Positions 41,562 to 48,509 of a DNA stretch of 48,509 nt are shown piece after piece (the stretch's first letter is position 1; the number at the start of each line of letters is the position of its first letter). The position numbers were made by a program, and so were the translations under genes. The DNA is from Candidatus Trichofilum aggregatum. GTDB lineage: Bacteria; Chloroflexota; Anaerolineae; Promineifilales; Promineifilaceae. The stretch covers positions 1 through 48,509 of the forward strand of contig JADJUV010000059.1 of the NCBI GenBank assembly GCA_016716885.1, written 5' to 3'. The notes below the pieces were generated by a model, which ran no database searches, had not been told where the DNA came from, and worked only from the letters and a program-made list of their open reading frames with translations.

Positions 41562-44063
41562 TTACGACGGCGTGCTGTCGGCCGCGGGCGGTTGCTCACT
41601 GGCCTTCTTTCGTGGTTTGCGGGCCGGTTTAGGTGGGGTGAGCGGGGGGAGCAACGCTTCGTTGAGGATTTGCTCCATGCGCTCGGCCAGGACAAAACGC
41701 AAATCCTGGCGCAGTTTGCGGGGAATCTCTTCCAGGTCGCTCTTGTTTTTGTGGGGCAGGATGAAGGTTTTGATGCCCAGACGCCGGGCCGCCAACGCCT
41801 TTTCACGCACACCACCCACGGCCAGGACGCGGCCGCGCAAGGTCACCTCACCCGTCATGCCCACATCCCGTCGCACCGGCCGGTTGGTAAACGCCGAAAC
41901 CAGAGCCGTCGTCAGCGCCACCCCCGCCGAGGGGCCATCCTTGGGCACCGCCCCTTCCGGGATATGGATGTGGATGTCCAGCTTTTCAAACCATTCATCC
42001 GCAATCCCCAGCGCTTCCGATTGACTGCGCGTAAAGGTCAAGGCGGCCTGGGCACTTTCCTGCATCACATCACCCAACTGCCCGGTCAGCGTCAGGTTGC
42101 CCTTGCCCGGCATCAGGTTCACCTCAATCATCATGGTGTCCCCACCCGCCGATGTCCAGGCTACCCCAGTAGCGACCCCCACTTCGTCATGCTCGCGCAT
42201 CACCTCTTCGCTGAAATGGGGTGGCCCCAACATCTCCGGCAACAGGCGGGCATAAATGCGGCGCGGATAACGCCGACCCTCGGCCACCTTCCGGGCGATC
42301 TTGCGGCAAACATTGGCGATCTCCCGATCCAGGTTACGCACACCCGCTTCGTAGGTGTACTGCCGAATGATGGCCTTGAGCGCTTCATCATCAAAGCGCA
42401 ACTTATTCTCTAACAGACCGTGCTCTTCCAACTGCTTGGGAATGAGGTGCTGGTGGGCAATCTCCAGCTTTTCCTCTTCCATATAGCTGGAAAACTCAAT
42501 CACTTCCATCCGGTCCAGCAGGGGGCGCGGAATGTGATCGAGGGAGTTGCAGGTGGTCACAAAGAGGACATGGGAGAGGTCGTAATCCAAATCCAGGTAA
42601 TGATCCAGAAACTCTTTGTTCTGCTCCGGGTCGAGCACTTCCAACAACGCCGAGGCGGGATCACCGCGAAAATCCTGGCCCAGTTTGTCCACTTCGTCCA
42701 GCATAAAGAGCGGGTTGATGGATTTCACCCGGCGCATGGTTTGCAGAATGCGCCCCGGCAACGCGCCGATGTAGGTGCGGCGGTGGCCGCGGATTTCGGC
42801 TTCGTCGCGCACACCGCCCAGGCTCACGCGGATAAACTCGCGGCCCAAGGCGCGGGCAATGGAGCGGCCCAGCGAGGTTTTGCCGGTTCCGGGCGGCCCC
42901 ACAAAACACAAAATGGGGGTACGCATCTTGGTGGAAGCGATCTTTTTGACGGCGATGAACTCCAGGATGCGGTCTTTGATTTTTTCCAGGCCATAATGAT
43001 CTTCGTTGAGGATCGCGGCCGCGTGCTTCACATCCAGGTTCTCTTCCTGAAACTCCGTCCAGGGCAGTTCCAAAATCCAGTCCAGGTAAGTGCGGACAAC
43101 CCCCACTTCCGGGGCCATCGGCGGCATGGCGGCCAGACGGGCCATCTCCTTATCCGCCTTCGCCCGCACATCGGGCGGCAGGTTCTTAGACGCCACCGCC
43201 TGCTTCACTTCCTCAATTTCTTGGGAGAAAATATCCCCTTCACCCAGTTCACCCTGGATAACGCGCATCTGTTCGCGCAGGAAATGTTCCCGCTGCGACC
43301 GCTCCACCGACTGTTGCACCTGGGAGTGAATCTGGTCTTCCAATTCCAGAACATCGGCTTCCTGGGCCAGAAGCACACTGATTTGTTGCAAGCGGGCCAC
43401 CGGATCAAACGTTTCCAGAAGCTCTTGCCGTTGGGCCAGGTTCAACTCCAGGGTAGCGGCAATAAAATCGGCCAGCCAGCCCGGCTCCTCAATGTTGAGG
43501 GCAAAGGTGTAGGCATCATCAGGGATGCGGCGGCTCAGTTCGACCACTCGCTCAAACAGGTCCAACACCGTGCGCATCCGGGCTTCGGTGTCTGCCTGCC
43601 AGCCGTCCGGCTCATGGATGACCCGCGCCCGCACCCGGATGTAGGGATTCCATTGCAGGAAATCCACAATTTGCACCCGGCGGCGGCCTTGAATCAACAC
43701 CGTGGCGCTGTTGTCGGGCATCCGCAACATGCGGCCAATGGCGGCTTCGGTAGCGATGTCAAAGAGGTCAGGGCCAGCCGGATCGGTCTGGTTGCTGTCC
43801 CGTTGGGCAGAGAGAATGATGGTTTCGCCATTGGCCACGGCGGCCTGCACCGCCGCCAACGAGCGATCCCGCCCCACAAACAGGGGCATCACCATCTGGG
43901 GATAAAAAACGAGGTCACGTAACGGGATGAAGGGGCATTCAATGAACCCTTCATCATCCTCTAAATCCTCGGCCTCAAACATTTCTTCGCTCATATAAGG
44001 CATGGGCGAAAAGAGGTCGGGATATTGATTAAAGCGGGGGGTTTGGTCATCTTGGTTTAACAT
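41562..44063 (-). CDS. lon: ATP-dependent protease La (Lon)
   Basis: Homo-oligomeric cytoplasmic protease for misfolded and regulatory proteins, 833 residues. The N-terminal substrate domain starts after an acidic leader (FIPLRDLVFYPQMVMPLFVG). The AAA+ module has Walker A GPPGTGKTS, Walker B LFMLDEVDKLG and sensor NSLDHIPRPLLDRMEVI. The C-terminal protease domain has the Ser-Lys dyad, Ser in EGAVPKDGPSAGVALTTA and Lys in GGVREKALAARRLG. The C-terminus ends in a basic Pro/Lys/Ala tail (PPKPARKPRKKAS) longer than usual. The start ATG has no good ribosome site; a start at a later Met near residue 20 is possible. It is downstream of folC, 158 bases away on the same strand. Confidence 0.97.
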   Translation of the reverse strand: MLNQDDQTPRFNQYPDLFSPMPYMSEEMFEAEDLEDDEGFIECPFIPLRDLVFYPQMVMPLFVGRDRSLAAVQAAVANGETIILSAQRDSNQTDPAGPDLFDIATEAAIGRMLRMPDNSATVLIQGRRRVQIVDFLQWNPYIRVRARVIHEPDGWQADTEARMRTVLDLFERVVELSRRIPDDAYTFALNIEEPGWLADFIAATLELNLAQRQELLETFDPVARLQQISVLLAQEADVLELEDQIHSQVQQSVERSQREHFLREQMRVIQGELGEGDIFSQEIEEVKQAVASKNLPPDVRAKADKEMARLAAMPPMAPEVGVVRTYLDWILELPWTEFQEENLDVKHAAAILNEDHYGLEKIKDRILEFIAVKKIASTKMRTPILCFVGPPGTGKTSLGRSIARALGREFIRVSLGGVRDEAEIRGHRRTYIGALPGRILQTMRRVKSINPLFMLDEVDKLGQDFRGDPASALLEVLDPEQNKEFLDHYLDLDYDLSHVLFVTTCNSLDHIPRPLLDRMEVIEFSSYMEEEKLEIAHQHLIPKQLEEHGLLENKLRFDDEALKAIIRQYTYEAGVRNLDREIANVCRKIARKVAEGRRYPRRIYARLLPEMLGPPHFSEEVMREHDEVGVATGVAWTSAGGDTMMIEVNLMPGKGNLTLTGQLGDVMQESAQAALTFTRSQSEALGIADEWFEKLDIHIHIPEGAVPKDGPSAGVALTTALVSAFTNRPVRRDVGMTGEVTLRGRVLAVGGVREKALAARRLGIKTFILPHKNKSDLEEIPRKLRQDLRFVLAERMEQILNEALLPPLTPPKPARKPRKKASEQPPAADSTPS

Positions 44064-44221
44064 GAAAATCCGTAAAACGGGGTGTGGGTGGGCGTGAGGG
44101 TGGGTGTTTAACCTTGGTTGGAGACACTAAGATTGGGGGGCTGTCTCCCTGCGCCCTAAATAGCCGTTAATGGCGAACCACTCTAAATAGCCAATTGGCT
44201 ATACCCTGGAAACCACGTTCG

Positions 44222-45609
44222 TTATTTTGTTGAGTTACCGAATAGGGCGAGGGTTGATTGTAGACTTTCCCAGCGATTAAGCAAGTCACCCACGAGGAAG
44301 ATGGAGCCAGCAATACACAGGAGATCAGCGGGTCCGCGGCCGCGACCGCCTGCTGTATCGCCACGATGGGGTCTGGTTCAATCTGGCAAATATAGCCCAG
44401 TTGGGCGGCCAGTTCCGCTAGCTGTTCCGGGGGGGTGGCGCGGGGATGCGGGGCACGGGTCAGGGTGGTGTGGTGGGCCAGCGGTAGCAACAAACTGAGG
44501 ACGCCCGCCACGTCTTTGTCCTGAGTGACACCCAGGATGAGCCAGAGCCGATTCGGGGTGAAGGTGTGGGTGAGGGCATGGGCCAGAACCGCGGCCGCGC
44601 CAGGGTTATGGGCACAATCGAGGATGATGCGCGGGGTGTGGGCATTGCCAGGGTGCAGGGTTTGTAAGCGGCCGCGCCACACGGTGGTCGCCAATCCCTG
44701 GCGGATGGCTTCCTCGGTGAGGGTAGGGAAGTGGGGCTGAACGGTGTGCAACGCGGCGATAGCCACCGCACCATTTTCGTATTGATGCGCGCCCAACAGG
44801 TTCAGATGGTACTGGCCCGTGCGACCATCCGGCGACGTGACCGTCAGGTTTTGCCCTTCGCCAGTGTACATCCAATACTCGCCCACTCGCTCACTCGCAA
44901 ACTCGCTCCCAACGCTGATGAGCGGGGCCTGGTTCGCGGCCGCGATCTGGCGCAGACGTTCCAGGGCCGTGGGTTCCTGGGGAGCGATGATAACCGGCAC
45001 ACCCGGTTTGATGATGCCCCCTTTCTCACCGGCAACCTCGGCGACGGTGTTACCCAGCAGGCTGGTGTGATCCAGGCTGACGCTGGTGATGACGGAGACG
45101 AGCGGGGTGATGACGTTGGTGGCGTCGAGCCGCCCGCCCAGCCCCACCTCGATGACGGCCACATCTACTTTTTGGCGGGCGAAATAAGTGAAGGCTACGG
45201 CGGTAACGAGTTCAAACCAGGTGATAGCGGGAATGTGCGCGGCCGCGTACCTCAACTCATTCACCACGGCCACAAACTCCTCGTGGGGGATGAGTCCTTC
45301 CGGGTCGTCGGGGGTGAGGATGCGGAACCGTTCGCGGAAATCTACCAGGTGGGGTGAGGTGTACAGCCCGACGCGCAGACCGGCACAACGCAAACTGTTG
45401 GCGCACATCATAGCCACGGAGCCTTTGCCGTTGGTTCCGGCGATGTGCAGGGTGGGGTATTGTTGGTGGGGGTTGTGGAGAAGAGAGAGGAGACGATGCG
45501 GCCGCAGGGGGTCCATCTTCTCCGGGGCATACTGCTCGGCAATCTTCTTTTCGTAATTGACAAACTGGTTGAGGTAATCCAGGGCTTCCTGGTAAGATTG
45601 TTCAGACAT
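44222..45609 (-). pseudogene. folC: Folylpolyglutamate/dihydrofolate synthase with a frameshift near the end
   Basis: FolC adds glutamate to folates and makes dihydrofolate from dihydropteroate. P-loop LHIAGTNGKGSVAMMCANSL, then YTSPHLVDFRERFRI, VEVGLGGRLDATNV, VSLDHTSLLG, and C-domain ILDCAHNPGAA and ILGVTQDKDV are all typical. At about 44318 one base is missing (ATCTCCTG where a nine-base reading is needed). After it the conserved end continues in another frame as CIAGSIFLVGDLLNRWESL and finishes at 44222. Read straight through, the gene would instead end at 44167 with an unrelated tail. The rest of the protein is well conserved, so a sequence error is the simplest explanation. Confidence 0.9.
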
Positions 45610-45754
45610 AGTGCGATAATCGCAGGTACTACAACTTTTTTATGGAGTACGAAAGCGCGTATATCAAAACCTTTATTAAGATAAATTAGGGGTTGTTGTT
45701 GTTAAGGGGGTCGTTTGGTGGTTTGCCAGCGATTGCTTTTATTCCAACGATTTC

Positions 45755-48509
45755 ATCGCCCTTTTTGTCCAGGTACTACACATGAAGCGACCACGAGATA
45801 AATGCCATGCTTAAATCCATTTTGGGCAAGATAGCGATCTTAGTTGGGTTTTGATAGACGAGCCCAATTCTGGTTCTAGCACCCCCTTTACTTCAATAAC
45901 AACAATGATTGGTTCTCCAAAATGAGACTCTGACTCTTTGGGTTTTGTTTCAACGTAAATATATCTATAACTGCCTCGACGCACCTGGGCTTCTCGACTT
46001 ATGAAGACATTTTCCCCTTGTAGTTCTCCCGGTTTTGAAATCTTTCAATGTAATCAGACAGACGTTCTTCGTCTTTCGGTGTATATAGTTTTTCTTTAGG
46101 TTTAGGTTCATTCCATAAATCAATGGCCGACGGAGTTGCATTGTTTAGCCCCTGTAGTTCATCTTCTAGTTTGCTGAGGAGTTCAATCAATACATCCAGA
46201 AGTTGAGAACCGCTTTGAATCCATCGAGTTTGCTGATCTTGTAGCAGTTGCCCCAATTGTTCTGGTGAAATTGGTGTCCACGTATTTTGTCGTATACGAT
46301 GTCCTGCTAAATCAAGATAATAATCCAGGCCAATTCCTAACACTTCTTGGATTCTTTGTAGTTGCCGATAGCTTTCTTCTGTTCCGCGCCCAGTAAGCTC
46401 GTTAAGCATTCCATCACGAAAATCAGCTGTTTCGTGTTCGGTTGTCACACGGTATGCCCTAATCCGTGCTGGGTCTTTACTTGGCTGCAATTCAGAAACC
46501 AGCCAAATATAAAAATTCGCCAACCCGTCTTCATTTAATTTTCGAGCAATTGTAGGAGCAAACCTTTCACTAGATACAATATGCTTCACAATCTCACGCC
46601 CAATTTCTTTATCGTTCTGAAAAACAGGCCATACAATAGACCAATTTGCATCGTTGGCATGCAGAAGTAACAGCCTACCAGCAACAATGATTTTGTCCTT
46701 GGCTCCGGTCTCATTCCTGATAGGAAACTCAAACCAACCCTTTATCATTGTTTCTACTAATTCAAAGCTGTGGGAACTAATGACTTGCGTAATCTTCTTT
46801 GCTTTGGGGATTCAGAACAGGGTCTTCAGTTTTTGCCTGAGAGCTTGTGCTAGTCTTTCGTCCCAGAGATCATATGGCGATCCAGTACAAAATATGGGAT
46901 TTGGAATTTTCGATGTCAATAATCCATAGGATAGTATCTATGAAATCATCTGGAAACATTTGGTAAATCAACTTCCACAGTTTCTTGTTAAGTTCGCGGT
47001 TGTCCTTTCATGTGCAGTGGCTGAATACGAAAAGATTCGTAGAAATAATAGGTGAGCGCGGGAAGCCCATTTTCTGAAGACACCTGGTTGCAACGATAAC
47101 AGGCTATCAAATTCATACTCAAACAAATAACGAAAAACTCGACATCCTGCAATGATTGGAAAAAATATTGAGCTTGCCTCTTGACGCCACGGGGAGGAAT
47201 CAGGATCAAAGTTCACGATGTATTCTTGACCTAACAGAATAATTTGTAAACAGACTGGTTGTTCCAATTCATTCCAAACAGGCAATTTAGTTACATCCAT
47301 CTCCATGTAATTGGGTGCCCAACCGTTCGGAGTGCGATCCATCCAGTAGCTAGTGAGCCACCAAGCATCAATGTTACCTTCCTTACATGTTGACAAGTTT
47401 TGCAGAATTCGCTCTTTGGGCGAAGGAACTAATGCTTGCTTGCTTTCTTCCTCATACTTTTTTGCTTCTTGCTCATACTCTAAGCGTTCCAAATAAGCCT
47501 TTTTTAATTCTTCGAGCCTCATCGGAATTGAGTTGAACATACAGTAAGTAGTTTAATGATTGCCAAAGTTTAGGTTTTCTTCGCCAGCGTCATAAATAAA
47601 ACCTTGAACTGCTCTGGCTTGTCAATCTTGATAATGTAATGAGTAACTCTATGATCAGTGATTTGTTACGAGACGAGGATGTATGCTTGAATCTTTTCAA
47701 TTAACCACGGCACATCTCTAAAAAACTTAGCAAAGGTATATCATAAATAAAATGCATTGCTACCCTTTCATGTTTTGAAGCAACTGACAATAAATGTTGT
47801 AGTAGCCAGTACCTCTTTTATCGTCTTGTAAAATCTCTAATGGTGTTAGCTTGTTCGGGGTTGTTTCAAGTTTGTTCCTCGCTCTAGTGTCCTGACCCAA
47901 GACCCTATCATGCCGACGCCATATAGCTACTACAGCATGTGAGAATGCCAGAACCACTTCGTTTTGCCTAAATGTTGCCAGGATAGTATTAAGATATCTT
48001 GTACCAGTTCATTAAACGAATGAGGAAGCTCAAATTCCCGCTTTTGCTTTGCTACCCATCGCAACGCTACGGGCAAATCAATTGGATTTTAAGTGTGGAA
48101 TAATCAAATCTCTCCAATTTTCAAAAGTAAAAGAATTAAAGGATCTTGTTTTTCTGTGAGCCAATCAGCGAACCAAATAGCTCGGTGGCCGATAGTGAAG
48201 CGGGCCAGGTAGCTTCAATACCGTAACGCTTTAAGTCATGATTATCGTTATTATTATCAGGTAGTAGAGCAAGAGGTTTTAAATGAGCCTTTATTTCTGC
48301 GTTGCCAAAATCCAAGATTCCCCTTGCGGCCCACGAACGTAACCCGGGGTTTTCCATTTCATCCAACGCGATTCTTAATAAAGAATGTTGAGTAATTTCC
48401 TCTCGGCATTTAACGGCAAGATGAATAGCCATTTCCCTGGCATTAACACTTCTGGTCTTGTCTGTAAGGTAAGGCTCTATGGTTTCGACTAGAGAGGGAA
48501 ATTTTAGGT
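45755..48509 (-). pseudogene. NACHT/STAND-type HEAT-repeat protein with C-terminal nuclease-like domain, 3' part, many frameshifts
   Basis: Successive pieces of one protein are spread over all three minus frames, and the 5' part lies beyond the window. In order: a HEAT-like piece (48509-48136) with DLKRYGIEATWPASLSATEL; LPVALRWVAKQKREFELPH and VVLAFSHAVVAIWRRHD (about 48080-47860); SPKERILQNL and DAWWLTSYWM with FRKWA (47540-47050); KLWKLIYQMFPDDFIDTILW and DLWDERLAQALRQKL; then SHSFELVETMIKGWFEF through LANFYIWLVSELQPSKDPA and NTWTPISPEQLGQLL (46790-46240). The end has IDLWNEPKPKEK and EPIIVVIEVKG with HGIYLVV, a PD-(D/E)xK nuclease-like strand. This order resembles large NACHT proteins of Chloroflexota and cyanobacteria, some of which act in phage defence. 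I count about eight frame changes. The stretch is AT-richer than its neighbours and has no GCGGCCGC. Confidence 0.65.

Noticed and set aside
42420..43922. 500-codon open frame opposite lon
   Set aside because: It is the antisense shadow of a clearly real lon gene; composition follows lon codon positions.
44060..44166. Extended folC C-terminus ending at 44167
   Set aside because: The conserved folC ending is found in another frame and stops at 44222; the longer tail is out of frame.

Overview
The window looks like a chromosomal segment of an uncultured, moderately GC-rich bacterium, most likely a Chloroflexota (Anaerolineae-type) heterotroph. This is inferred from three things. Secreted proteins carry Chloroflexota-like features, such as a C-terminus reading FLPLVFK. 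Intergenic spacers are crowded with short interspersed repeats. The metabolism is mixed: glyoxylate shunt, histidine degradation, nucleoside-type import and surface polysaccharide synthesis. No rRNA, tRNA or CRISPR array was seen.

Layout. 0-5.3 kb: the end of a CYTH-domain gene, an Eis-like GNAT acetyltransferase, and the glyoxylate-shunt pair aceB-aceA behind a strong promoter with a perfect 18-bp operator palindrome. 5.7-11.2 kb: an MFS sugar-type transporter, an ABM-fold protein, an ABC-2 exporter ATPase and permease, and fabF. 11.3-16.1 kb: a secreted FG-GAP/VCBS beta-propeller protein, hutI and a second MFS transporter. 16.1-22.4 kb: an insertion sequence with a broken transposase, several copies of a new-looking MITE, a NUDIX-like protein and a large secreted TolB-propeller/FN3/CARDB-like protein. 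22.4-27.1 kb: a BMP/nucleoside-type ABC importer (two permeases and a double ATPase) followed by an AhpD-like gene. That gene carries an in-frame TGA exactly at the second cysteine of the CxxC site, so it is a probable selenoprotein. The block lies between the arms of a 58-bp inverted repeat. 27.2-29.8 kb: polyprenyl-phosphate sugar transferase and a GT4 glycosyltransferase. 30.4-37 kb: small membrane proteins (one with three ribosomal-L7/L12-like motifs), a protein with a GNRAV...IQR leader like those near contractile injection systems, a long Rel protein whose synthetase site looks dead, and aroE interrupted by a heptanucleotide repeat. 37-45.6 kb: S9 peptidase, a helical unknown, a 10 x 21-bp array, a PIN toxin-antitoxin pair between duplicated terminators, lon and folC. 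45.7-48.5 kb: the repeatedly frameshifted 3' part of a NACHT/STAND-type HEAT-repeat protein with a C-terminal nuclease-like domain, probably a decayed defence gene.

Three genome-scale patterns cut across the genes. (1) The palindrome GCGGCCGC occurs about 75 times by eye, inside genes of all kinds, but is missing from the IS/MITE zone, most of 20.1-24.8 kb and the last 3 kb. It behaves like the cyanobacterial HIP1 repeat. (2) Heptanucleotide microsatellites (AACACGC, AACTCGA, AACCTGC) sit just upstream of several start codons, and one has invaded aroE. (3) Single-base indels break otherwise well-conserved genes (aceB, aceA, the TolB-type protein, the L7/L12-like protein, folC). Many, but not all, fall in homopolymers. 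They suggest residual long-read errors, although real decay cannot be excluded.

The most interesting single object is the predicted CxxU AhpD-like selenoprotein at 26425-27027, with a SECIS-like hairpin 17 nt after the TGA.
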